From the IMG/VR virus record IMGVR_UViG_3300007770_000065, positions 1 through 30,363 of that record: a DNA stretch of 30,363 nucleotides; one strand, written 5' to 3'. The position numbers and the translations under genes are program-made. Positions 15,315 through 21,332 of the stretch are shown here, piece after piece; the first letter of the stretch is position 1, and each line of letters begins with the position of its first letter. The stretch comes from a virus. The notes beneath the pieces are model-generated. The model had not been told where the DNA came from. It made no database searches and saw only the letters and a program-made list of their open reading frames with translations.

Positions 15315-15902
15315 TTATACATCAATGCCAGGAATACTTCTTCCAGAAAGAACCAACGCCCTGGAAGCATTAATTGTACTCGCCTTTAATTCAAACACAA
15401 ACGATTTGCCCTTAACCTTAGAATAGAACTGAGCAATCTTTTGTGGTTTAAATTTACCAAGGTCAGTTTGCTTTCCGCCCTTTTCGACCAAAGACACCTT
15501 CCCATTTGTTTCGGGTCCAGAATATACAATAGCAAATTGATCATATTCATCCATCAACTTGATTGCCAAATTATAACCAATGTCCGGTACAAAAAGAGAA
15601 GGCTCTTTCACAGATTGAACTTCACCAGTTTCATCCTCTTCTTGTCCATGTCCAACCAATTTAAAAAACCCAAGATTAGCAGAACGAATCTGTTGCTGAA
15701 GTCTCCTAAAATCAGATTTATTTTTTGACGGATTATTTTCATCGCGATACGAAGTAAGAATTGCCCACGAATCAACCTTTTCCCTTTTCACATGCTGATA
15801 CACTCTTCCAAGGGAAACCTCATTCAATTCATCGCGAGTCTTGGCATTAATTATATCATTCCAAGATATAACCTGCTCATGAAATTCTTTAAACGTTTCC
15901 AT
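15315..15902 (-). CDS. DUF3293-like hypothetical protein
   Basis: 195 residues. The pattern WAILTSYRDENNPS, DFRRLQQQIRSANLGFFKLVGHG, EPSLFVPDIGYNLAIKLMDEY and FAIVYSGPE resembles the DUF3293 fold, whose function is unknown. The N-terminal 30 residues (FHEQVISWNDIINAKTRDEL) and the C-terminal 50 lie outside that match. It lies between phoH and the 124-residue gene with gaps of about 20 bases. The family call is tentative. Confidence 0.7.
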   Translation of the reverse strand: METFKEFHEQVISWNDIINAKTRDELNEVSLGRVYQHVKREKVDSWAILTSYRDENNPSKNKSDFRRLQQQIRSANLGFFKLVGHGQEEDETGEVQSVKEPSLFVPDIGYNLAIKLMDEYDQFAIVYSGPETNGKVSLVEKGGKQTDLGKFKPQKIAQFYSKVKGKSFVFELKASTINASRALVLSGRSIPGIDV

Positions 15903-15917
15903 TTTACATAAATCCTC

Positions 15918-16661
15918 TTAAACCATTGCATAGAGACTCAACACTTCTGTAACAACAGGATGCCGTTCAACCTCAAAATCTGAAAACTCAACGACACCAA
16001 TCATATCGCTATTCTTTTTCGCAAGTCTATCAGTGAACTTCTTGAGCCCGTTTTCCTGATAACCGCGATCATGCTGATCTAAATCTCCTGTTACTATAAG
16101 TTTACTACAATCTCCGATGCGTGTCAACAACATTTTCATCTGATTATCTGTTGCGTTCTGCATCTCGTCGGCAATGATTATGGAATGTTTAAATGTACGC
16201 CCGCGCATATACGCCAGCGGAGCAATTTCAATTATATTCTCTTTAATCATATGCCCAATTTCACTTGAGTTATAATACTCCTCAAGTATATCAAACATTG
16301 GTCTTGTCCACGGGCTCATCTTTTCAACCAATGTTCCCGGCAAAAATCCGTGCTGTTCATCAACACTCACTGCCGGTCGGGTTATAATAATTTTTTGTGC
16401 GCTTCCTTCCTTTAAACTACGAATGGCAAAGAGCGTACTGAGTAAGGTCTTTCCTGTACCAGCAGGCCCAGTTACAAACGCAATATGTTTATTTGGATTT
16501 TCTAACAGATTCACTAAGTGTTGCTGTTTCGCATTTCGTGGTTTAATAATTACATCCTTTTCTTTCCTCGGAGTAACCACGCTACTCTCGTCTACCAAAT
16601 GTAGATGATTTCGTTCCGCTTTTTGCCTTGCCCTGTTAAGCCTTCTGTTTTTCTTTCCCAA
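15918..16661 (-). CDS. phoH: PhoH-like ATPase
   Basis: P-loop ATPase of the PhoH family, very common in marine phages; exact role unsettled (RNA metabolism or phosphate stress are proposed). 247 residues. Walker A is TGPAGTGKT (64-72), followed by the PhoH marks TRPAVSVDE, YMRGRTF and Walker B IIIADEMQN (161-169), then VTGDLDQHD. The N-terminal 30 residues are basic. No ATG is available: the start is TTG at 16661 with a perfect GGAGG six bases upstream, a rare start that may limit expression. The MRGRTF motif, typical of PhoH, makes the call firm. Confidence 0.95.
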   Translation of the reverse strand: MGKKNRRLNRARQKAERNHLHLVDESSVVTPRKEKDVIIKPRNAKQQHLVNLLENPNKHIAFVTGPAGTGKTLLSTLFAIRSLKEGSAQKIIITRPAVSVDEQHGFLPGTLVEKMSPWTRPMFDILEEYYNSSEIGHMIKENIIEIAPLAYMRGRTFKHSIIIADEMQNATDNQMKMLLTRIGDCSKLIVTGDLDQHDRGYQENGLKKFTDRLAKKNSDMIGVVEFSDFEVERHPVVTEVLSLYAMV

Positions 16662-16702
16662 ATAAATCCTCCTCTACCCCCCAATAAAACTATTTAGTAA
16701 TA

Positions 16703-17152
16703 TTAACTACCCGATCGTCGGGCTCTCTTCTTCTTACGATTGTTGAACAAAAGAAGCAAAGCAACCAGTCCACCAAACAAACCCCCAAAGGGTTCTGGCA
16801 AATACGTGACCGTGATCGGAACCTCAGGACCAGTCAACCCATTCCAGCCATGCCACTGCGCAAGGTATGGAGTACAAGAAGAATCTACCCCGGTAAAATC
16901 AGCACAGTGATGTACTGTTTTTGCGTCGGGGGCAAGAGCATAAAAACGACTAGAAGTTACTCCATTGATTGGATTATAATAACATGGATAATCTGGAATC
17001 GGATTTGGGCACTCAAACCAAACCGAAAGTTCCCACCAAGGGTTGGTCGGGTCTATGGAAGGCGCAATCCAGGGACCAAACGGTTCTCCCGATTCATCAA
17101 CTGCGCGATAAGGAGAATAATTCGATTGAATTGGTTTCCAACAAACAATCAC
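16703..17152 (-). CDS. Protein with PEP-CTERM-like sorting tail, GTG start
   Basis: 149 residues. The C-terminus has the tripartite exosortase signal: LPEP (118-121), a hydrophobic helix (about 122-136) and a basic run RKKKRARR (139-146). The body is rich in Trp, Pro, Tyr and Cys (five Cys), like an extracytoplasmic domain, with SSRFYALAPDAK loosely recalling a fibronectin III strand. No N-terminal signal peptide is visible. The start GTG overlaps the stop of the upstream 77-residue gene (GTGA), so translation is coupled. PEP-CTERM proteins are known from Gram-negative biofilm bacteria and cyanobacteria. No exosortase gene is seen, so any processing would rely on the host. Alternative: a simple tail-anchored envelope protein. 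Confidence 0.75.
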   Translation of the reverse strand: MIVCWKPIQSNYSPYRAVDESGEPFGPWIAPSIDPTNPWWELSVWFECPNPIPDYPCYYNPINGVTSSRFYALAPDAKTVHHCADFTGVDSSCTPYLAQWHGWNGLTGPEVPITVTYLPEPFGGLFGGLVALLLLFNNRKKKRARRSGS

Positions 17153-17382
17153 TCAATGCCCCTTCTTCTCTTTTTCAGTAAAACCAACATCACAACCAAC
17201 CCGGTATATAAGCCCACAGAGCTTGAAAACTCTGGAGCATGTTTGGGGACGGTGCTGAATGTCAGGTCAGAGGGTGGCAATAGAGTAGGGGGTTCAATCT
17301 GTTGTGCCATGGAAACGTCCGCTGCCAGTGCCACAAACAAAAATACCCACACGATCAGATTTTTATTAAACTTCATACTCAT
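17149..17382 (-). CDS. Small secreted protein with PEP-CTERM-like tail
   Basis: 77 residues. N-terminal signal peptide (about 1-26, hydrophobic VWVFLFVALA then VSMAQ), a Pro-rich 25-residue linker, and a C-terminal APEF (49-52), hydrophobic helix and KKRRR. This copies in miniature the exosortase-sorted layout and resembles the tail of the next gene, with which it is coupled. A two-helix holin with both ends in the cytoplasm would have the same shape, so lysis is an alternative. The start is one of two ATGs (17382 or 17376); GAGG lies 14 bases upstream of the first. Confidence 0.7.
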   Translation of the reverse strand: MSMKFNKNLIVWVFLFVALAADVSMAQQIEPPTLLPPSDLTFSTVPKHAPEFSSSVGLYTGLVVMLVLLKKRRRGIE

Positions 17383-17383
17383 T

Positions 17384-17803
17384 TTATACTTCGTTTCCTC
17401 CCATCAGGTCCGACCACAGTTGAGCATAAACAATTCCAAAATCAGGACCGTGATCTCCGTACTTCAAAAACTTGGCATTCTCTACCTTTTCATTATTGCC
17501 CCATACAATCGCATGGGCAAGCTCATGTACAAAAGTCATAAGACACAAATCTCTGCCGTCTTTAGTTTTCATACGACCTTCATCCAAAGATATCTCAATA
17601 TATTTATTCTTTCCCATTCCCTTTATTTCCGTGGAGCCCCAATCTCCATTCATATATGACTTGCCCCTAAACTTAACCTTGATGGGGAAAGAACAAACAT
17701 GACCTTCTTCCTCGGCCATACGAACCAGATCCCTGATTTCACGTCGCCGTGATATATTTTCTTTTGAAAGAACACTATTCTTCTTATTTAAATGCTTCTT
17801 CAT
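17384..17803 (-). CDS. SprT-like zinc metalloprotein
   Basis: 139 residues. HELAHAIVWGN holds an HExxH zinc site (near residues 93-97) with Glu as base, and DHGPDFGIVY downstream supplies the third histidine, the arrangement of SprT/Wss1-like minimal metallopeptidases that degrade DNA-protein crosslinks in other systems. The first 25 residues are basic. No zinc ribbon follows, so it is a minimal form. Starts right after the preceding stop (TGA then ATG), and ends one base before the next ATG. Confidence 0.83.
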   Translation of the reverse strand: MKKHLNKKNSVLSKENISRRREIRDLVRMAEEEGHVCSFPIKVKFRGKSYMNGDWGSTEIKGMGKNKYIEISLDEGRMKTKDGRDLCLMTFVHELAHAIVWGNNEKVENAKFLKYGDHGPDFGIVYAQLWSDLMGGNEV

Positions 17804-18214
17804 TCACGAGATCCTCTTTATAATATCCAGATCCATAATATCCAGAAAACATTCATCACAAAAAGTCCTGAACCACGCAAAGCCAACATCACCATCACGC
17901 GACTTGGGATGAATATTTCGCCTCTCTCCTGGCGTGCCGCAAATCTCACACGTTTTGGCTGCCAATGCTTCTGCCTTATCTATATAAAAAGTCATCGCTT
18001 CTGTATAACTATTCATATAAAAACGAAGACCACCAAACTTTTCCTTTACCTGAACCGCATGATAACAATCGGCAGCATCGCGAACCAAGGGCTCAAGGTT
18101 TAAGCTAAGATCCCAAATCAGACCAAACCAACCATCGTCACACTCAAGCGCCGCGATTTCTTTATAAAGAAAAGGAAACGTTTCGATCAACTTATCTTCA
18201 AGTTCTCTTCTCAT
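17804..18214 (-). CDS. Conserved phage protein with zinc ribbon
   Basis: 136 residues. The middle VKEKFGGLRFYM and the C-terminal CEICG...CDEC (two cysteine pairs about 30 residues apart around a WFRTFC segment) match an unnamed family frequent in phage genomes, which I know only as hypothetical. A structural zinc site is likely. The N-terminus (LIETFPFLYKEI, CDDGWFGLIWDL) is also typical. It heads the phoH-side operon directly downstream of tRNA-Pro. Confidence 0.8.
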   Translation of the reverse strand: MRRELEDKLIETFPFLYKEIAALECDDGWFGLIWDLSLNLEPLVRDAADCYHAVQVKEKFGGLRFYMNSYTEAMTFYIDKAEALAAKTCEICGTPGERRNIHPKSRDGDVGFAWFRTFCDECFLDIMDLDIIKRIS

Positions 18215-18267
18215 AACTTACACTCTCATACGAACCAACAAGGTTTGGGTTTCCTCGTATATAAAAA

Positions 18268-18344
18268 TGGTCTGCCCGGCAGGAGTTAAACCTGCGACCC
18301 TCCGCTCCCAAAGCGGACGCTCTATCAGACTGAGCTACGGGCAG
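18268..18344 (-). tRNA. tRNA-Pro (UGG), CCA encoded
   Basis: Full cloverleaf of 77 bases: acceptor CTGCCCG/CGGGCAG, D-stem GCTC/GAGC, anticodon stem TCCGC/GCGGA with loop TTTGGGA (anticodon UGG), T-stem GCAGG/CCTGC, discriminator A and encoded CCA. Odd points: the T-loop is TTTAACT, not TTCRANN, and the D-loop lacks the usual GG pair, so both partners of the elbow contact are changed. Reads CCA-type proline codons. Confidence 0.95.
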
Positions 18345-18358
18345 ATTTATTGTACAGA

Positions 18359-18604
18359 CTAACCCTTATAGTTTGCTGCCTTTTTGAGAAGCAACAGGTA
18401 ACGGTCAATCTCGTCTTCCCACTCTTCAAACGTATATTTGACGCCAAACCGATCTTTTTCCAAACAGTCGATATATTCGCGAACCAACTTACGAAGCTCT
18501 GCGAGGTCGGCGCGACACTTCTTCTCAGCCTTCTCAAGATGCGTGCGCGCATCCCGTTCAGTGTCAAGGTAAGTGCCATTACGATTAGTATAATAAGTTG
18601 CCAT
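18359..18604 (-). CDS. Hypothetical coiled-coil protein, 81 residues
   Basis: Small charged helical protein starting MATYYTNRNGTYLDTERDAR, then long heptad-like helices (LEKAEKKCRADLAELRKLVREY). The ATG at 18604 has AGGAG seven bases upstream; the longer frame reaching into tRNA-Leu is rejected. It lies between tRNA-Pro and tRNA-Leu. Function unknown. Confidence 0.75.
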   Translation of the reverse strand: MATYYTNRNGTYLDTERDARTHLEKAEKKCRADLAELRKLVREYIDCLEKDRFGVKYTFEEWEDEIDRYLLLLKKAANYKG

Positions 18605-18628
18605 GATACAACTCCTTTTGTTAAAAAA

Positions 18629-18969
18629 TGGTGCCGGGTGCGGGGCTCGAACCCGCATGACCTTTCGGTCGGGAGATTTTCTTACCAACTACAACTTTCG
18701 TTGCTGAAAATATCACATCTTATATACGATATAATCATTTGTGGTCTGGACTTTCTCTTTCCCATATGTCGAGAACACTTAGGGACTGGCTGTCAAGTCT
18801 CTACACTTTTTAGTATGAGTCATAAAGGCTCCTACTAACTTAGCTCGGGATTGCCATCAGCATTACCTGTTAAGGTTTCCCCGAATTTAACCAGATTCAT
18901 TTAGAAGTTTCCTGTCTAAATGCTCAAATAATATAAGTCTCCTGCGTATACCAATTCCGCCAACCCGGC
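18629..18969 (-). tRNA. tRNA-Leu (UAA) split by a group I intron
   Basis: Exon 1 (18969-18935) holds the acceptor GCCGGGT, the D-arm and the anticodon stem GGAGA with C-U-U. Exon 2 (18680-18629) continues A-A-A-A, stem TCTCC, the long variable arm (CGACC-GAAA-GGTC), T-arm GCGGG/CCCGC, the acceptor complement and encoded CCA. Spliced, the loop is CTTAAAA with anticodon UAA. The exons join exactly between U34 and A35. Function depends on intron removal. Family-typical leucine features (long variable arm, discriminator A) are present. Very likely correct. Confidence 0.95.
18681..18934 (-). other. Group I intron (254 nt) in tRNA-Leu(UAA)
   Basis: Lies between U34 and A35, the insertion site of the cyanobacterial/plastid tRNA-Leu(UAA) intron. 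The last exon base is U and the last intron base is G, as self-splicing requires. The internal guide GAG (after ATATTATTT) can pair with the exon C-U-U, giving the U-G wobble of P1. P2 is CATTTAGA/TCTAAATG. Core motifs are present: AATTCGGGGAAACC (18874-18888), GGCAATCCCGAGCTAA (near 18839-18855) and GTGTAGAGACTTGACAG (18790-18806). There is no endonuclease gene inside. Confidence 0.93.
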
Positions 18970-19066
18970 AAAAAAAGAAACCCACCCGGTGTATCTCCGG
19001 CACTATTAGGTTGCGAGTTTTATCCTAATAGACTTGGGTCATCCGTGAAAAGGATAACCGTGGGTT
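18970..19066 (-). ncRNA. Cloverleaf-like candidate ncRNA ending in a U-run
   Basis: On the minus strand AACCCAC (19066-19060) pairs with GTGGGTT (18985-18979), closing three arms: GGTTATCC/GGATGACC (7-base loop), CTATTAGG/CCTAATAG (13-base loop) and CCGG/CCGG (7-base loop). The closing stem is followed by TC and seven T's, as in an intrinsic terminator, right before tRNA-Leu. One arm has a T-G wobble on this strand that would be a C-A mismatch on the other, which supports minus-strand transcription. It is not a tRNA: the first arm is too long and no T-loop consensus is present. Function unknown. Confidence 0.6.
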
Positions 19067-19105
19067 GAATTTAAAATTGTCGCGGAACTACTCCTATTGC
19101 CATGT

Positions 19106-19264
19106 TCATTTTCCCTCCTTGAACAACTTGGCAACCTTTCGGGCAAAGTTGTAATTAAAGCAGATTGCGATCAGACGCCAAGGTTCAAATGGCTCAAGAC
19201 ACTCCACCCGATATTCTCGCTGTCCGTATTCGCCAGTGTTTCTGATTCGGGTTTTGATTTTCAT
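19106..19264 (-). CDS. Hypothetical protein, 52 residues
   Basis: Frame starting MKIKTRIRNTGEYGQREYRV and ending VAKLFKEGK; basic, soluble, beta-strand then helix. The longer frame upstream runs into tRNA-Asp and is rejected. The ribosome site (AAAAGAAAAG) is weak, so confidence is moderate. It lies between the candidate ncRNA and tRNA-Asp. Confidence 0.55.
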   Translation of the reverse strand: MKIKTRIRNTGEYGQREYRVECLEPFEPWRLIAICFNYNFARKVAKLFKEGK

Positions 19265-19288
19265 TTTTTCTTTTCTTTTATTTAAAAA

Positions 19289-19365
19289 TGGCGGGACGGG
19301 TGGGGATCGAACCCGCAACCTCTGGCGTGACAAGCCAGCGTTCTAACCAATTGAACTACCGCCCC
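19289..19365 (-). tRNA. tRNA-Asp (GUC), CCA encoded
   Basis: 77 bases, canonical: acceptor GGGGCGG/CCGTCCC (one G-U), D-arm with GG, anticodon stem CTGGC/GCCAG with loop TTGTCAC (anticodon GUC), T-arm GCGGG-TTCGATC-CCCAC region, discriminator G and CCA. It is the only tRNA here whose anticodon does not favour A-ending codons. Confidence 0.96.
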
Positions 19366-19372
19366 TAAAAAA

Positions 19373-19448
19373 TGGAGAGCAGACCGGGACTCGAACCCGG
19401 AACTTTGTGGTTAAAAGCCACACGTTCTGCCAATTGAACTATCTGCCC
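19373..19448 (-). tRNA. tRNA-Lys (UUU), CCA encoded
   Basis: 76 bases: acceptor GGGCAGA/TCTGCTC, anticodon stem TGTGG/CCACA with loop CTTTTAA (anticodon UUU), T-arm CCGGG/CCCGG with TTCGAGT, encoded CCA. Seven bases from tRNA-Asp, so the two are probably cotranscribed and processed together. Confidence 0.96.
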
Positions 19449-19455
19449 AAACCAT

Positions 19456-19779
19456 CTAAAAGACCCTATCTCCACACATAATCATATTATGTAGTAGCTT
19501 TAGTTCTTCCGTGCGCTGATTGACAGAAAGACCACGAAACCATTCGAGTTCCTGTCGGGGCCGGAATCCATGAACATCCTTATATGCGTCGGAGTATTGC
19601 TCCACCTGATCATGGAGTTCAATCTCGTCCGCGATTAGAACCAACGCCTCTTCCTCGAAGCCTCTCTCCGTTGCCTCATTGATAACAGCATCACGAAGGG
19701 TAATATTAAAACGACCATCATACATGCGCAGAAGAGAAGCGCAATAAATGTCGTGCATCACATCTTCATTAAAAATCAT
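19456..19779 (-). CDS. Conserved phage protein with YKDVHGFRPR motif
   Basis: 107 residues, acidic and helical. The segment YSDAYKDVHGFRPR is a motif I know from many small phage proteins of unknown function. The ATG at 19779 has AAAGGG eight bases upstream; a second ATG at 19785 is too close to that site. It is placed between tRNA-Lys and the tRNA-like gene. Function unknown. Confidence 0.78.
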   Translation of the reverse strand: MIFNEDVMHDIYCASLLRMYDGRFNITLRDAVINEATERGFEEEALVLIADEIELHDQVEQYSDAYKDVHGFRPRQELEWFRGLSVNQRTEELKLLHNMIMCGDRVF

Positions 19780-19807
19780 AATCATTTCCCTTTAAGGGTA
19801 TTATAAA

Positions 19808-19887
19808 TGGCAGGGACGGCAGGAATCGAACCCGCATGTATCCATTTACTCTTTCAAGTGGGTAGAAACCACAGGAGATACGTCCCC
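19808..19887 (-). tRNA. tRNA-like gene, aberrant D-arm (possibly Arg UCU)
   Basis: 80 bases with good ends: acceptor GGGGACG/CGTCCCT, T-arm GCGGG-TTCGATT-CCTGC, discriminator G and encoded CCA. The middle does not fold normally. The best anticodon stem (GTGG/CCAC, loop TTTCTAC) gives anticodon UCU, arginine AGA, a tRNA phages often carry. It leaves only seven bases where a D-arm should be and about 21 in the variable region, while GTATC and GATAC can pair across. It could be a decayed tRNA, a tRNA mimic, or an unusual but working tRNA. Confidence 0.55.
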
Positions 19888-19918
19888 ATAAAACATCAAA
19901 TACAATTAAATATTAATT

Positions 19919-20137
19919 TCAATCCTCAATCGGTTCAACTTCAAAATCGGGATCATCGAAAACTTCACCATAGAAACGAGCGTCATCAGGTTCAAAGGCA
20001 TCAGCAAAGAATCTATCCAAATCCCTTCGCACCATTTCAATTGCCATTCTCAGGTAATCAGCTTCCTTCGGATCAACCAATTCTTCCGAAACAAGAACGA
20101 TCGGCTCCAAGATTTCATTGATAATTGTATTCTTCAT
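19919..20137 (-). CDS. Acidic hypothetical protein, 72 residues
   Basis: Starts MKNTIINEILEPIVLV, helical and strongly acidic at the C-terminus (EPDDARFYGEVFDDPDFEVE). AAAGGA lies about ten bases before the ATG. No family recognised. Small acidic early phage proteins sometimes bind host enzymes or mimic DNA; nothing here shows that directly. Confidence 0.7.
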   Translation of the reverse strand: MKNTIINEILEPIVLVSEELVDPKEADYLRMAIEMVRRDLDRFFADAFEPDDARFYGEVFDDPDFEVEPIED

Positions 20138-20166
20138 TTTGTTTATATCCTTTTGTTTTTATGTCC

Positions 20167-20247
20167 TTATCGTGTAAAATACACGACAATAATTATAATA
20201 ACCAGAGTCAAATTAAAACCCAACAACCCCAATTCGAGCTTACCCAT
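20167..20247 (-). CDS. 26-residue membrane peptide
   Basis: MGKLELGLLGFNLTLVIIIIVVYFTR: an amphipathic start, then one strongly hydrophobic helix and a basic end. GGAGGAG lies about eight bases before the ATG, inside the preceding gene, and the ATG overlaps that gene's end by eight bases. The strong ribosome site supports translation. Function unknown. Confidence 0.55.
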   Translation of the reverse strand: MGKLELGLLGFNLTLVIIIIVVYFTR

Positions 20248-20419
20248 CGAACAGCTCCTCCTCCAAACGAGCAAACACCGATGCCACAACCAGCTCGACA
20301 AAGGGCTTGTCCATGGCAGGCGACGGGTCAATGTCGCCATAAGACGAAATGTCAAGTTGGGCTTCGTTCCAGACCTGTTCTGCCGCAACACCAAATTGCT
20401 CAAAAGTAATGGATTCCAT
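20240..20419 (-). CDS. Hypothetical protein, 59 residues
   Basis: Frame MESITFEQFGVAAEQVWNEA through to FARLEEELFDG: acidic, helical, with gene-like codon use, while the longer overlapping frame in this place gives a Trp/Arg-rich sequence that looks like a shadow. It directly precedes the 26-residue peptide and follows the pentapeptide gene. No family recognised. Confidence 0.65.
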   Translation of the reverse strand: MESITFEQFGVAAEQVWNEAQLDISSYGDIDPSPAMDKPFVELVVASVFARLEEELFDG

Positions 20420-20477
20420 TTATTCATTCTCCTCAATGATTGTCGTTGTTATTGTTACTTCTTCGATGTTATTAACT

Positions 20478-21050
20478 TTAATATTCACTCCCGAGATTTG
20501 CGTTGCGCAAATCCGCGCCGCTCAGGTTCGCGAAGTCCAGGTTCGCGTTGGACAGATCCGCGTTGCTCAGGTTCGCGTTGGTCAGGTCCGCGCCGCTCAG
20601 GTCCGCGTCGGACAGGTCCGCGTTGGTCAGGTTTGCGTTGATCAGCCCCGCGTTGGACAGGTTCGCTCTATACAACACCACGTTGACCAGCCCCGCGCTT
20701 AACAGGAATACGTTGGACAGGTTCGCTTGGTGCATGTGTGCCCAGGTCAGGTCCGCGGCGATCATGTACGCGTTGGTCAGATCCGCGTTGCTCAGGTTCG
20801 CGTAGGTCAGGTCCGCGTAGGACAGGTCCGCGATGTGCAGCCACGCGCCGCTCAGGTCCGCGTTGGTCAGGTTCGCGTTGGTCAGGTTCGCGTTGGATAG
20901 GTCCGCGTCGGACAGGTCCGCGTCAGTCAGGTCTGATCCACTCAGGTAGGCTCCTCTAAGATTCGCTTGCACTCCGCCCCCTTCGCCGCGCAGCCACTTC
21001 TGGTGAGGCTCGTACCAATCATATGTCTTACACAGTTCTTTCTCAGTCAT
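20478..21050 (-). CDS. Pentapeptide-repeat protein
   Basis: 190 residues. After a 30-residue head (MTEKELCKTYDWYEPHQKWL) come about 30 tandem A(D/N)LxN-type pentapeptides, predicting a right-handed beta-helix. Some members mimic DNA and protect gyrase; others have no known role. The repeats are nearly identical at DNA level (units like GCGGACCTG) and much richer in G+C than the AT-rich flanks, suggesting recent expansion or transfer. AGGAG lies upstream of the ATG, although spaced about 11 bases. A phage role in modulating host topoisomerase is speculation. Confidence 0.93.
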   Translation of the reverse strand: MTEKELCKTYDWYEPHQKWLRGEGGGVQANLRGAYLSGSDLTDADLSDADLSNANLTNANLTNADLSGAWLHIADLSYADLTYANLSNADLTNAYMIAADLTWAHMHQANLSNVFLLSAGLVNVVLYRANLSNAGLINANLTNADLSDADLSGADLTNANLSNADLSNANLDFANLSGADLRNANLGSEY

Positions 21051-21332
21051 CGAGCTTCTTGCTCCTGTTAATAATAAAATTTAAACGTCTGTAATAACTA
21101 TAATAAACAACAAATATAATAATAAAACAATAAAAAATATATTTAAGCAGGGGGGCTAGTGCCGGTGGTCTTCGCGCACTTGGCACATTACACAGGGCTT
21201 ATAACAAGCCCCCCCTATCGGACCCAGTAGCCGCCACTCACAATAAAAGTGAATATGGATTGAAAGGGTTGGGGTTGAATTATATTATAAACTATACTTA
21301 ATAAGGTGGGATATAATTAATCACTTTTTTAA
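21051..21332. other. AT-rich intergenic gap with structured G/C block
   Basis: 282 bases without a gene. The 21060-21150 part is A/T-rich and featureless. At 21150-21220 a G/C block folds on the minus strand: AGGGGGGGCT pairs with AGCCCCCCT around inner hairpins (GTGC/GCAC), then T-rich sequence, resembling a terminator for the upstream gene. It also contains one arm of the 39-bp inverted repeat. A TTAATCACT tandem (21317 and 21329) ends the gap. Confidence 0.6.
21180..21218 (+). repeat. 39-bp perfect inverted repeat, arm A
   Basis: Exact reverse complement of 21393-21431; the match stops sharply at both ends. On the plus strand it would encode HYTGLITSPPY, the same peptide that the partner arm encodes on the minus strand inside the next gene, and a plus-strand stop follows three codons later. 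This looks like an inverted copy of that gene's 3' part. Confidence 0.95.

Noticed and set aside
16703-17382. Single frameshifted gene instead of two PEP-CTERM-like proteins
   Set aside because: Each frame has its own complete C-terminal tail and the GTGA junction is a normal coupling, so two genes are simpler.
18979-19066. An ordinary tRNA gene
   Set aside because: The cloverleaf-like fold has an 8-bp first arm, a 13-base middle loop and no TTCRA T-loop or CCA end, so it is not called a tRNA.
20153-20641. Plus-strand frames across the pentapeptide gene
   Set aside because: Arg/Ser/Gly-rich reading of the repeat in other frames, a shadow of the pentapeptide units.
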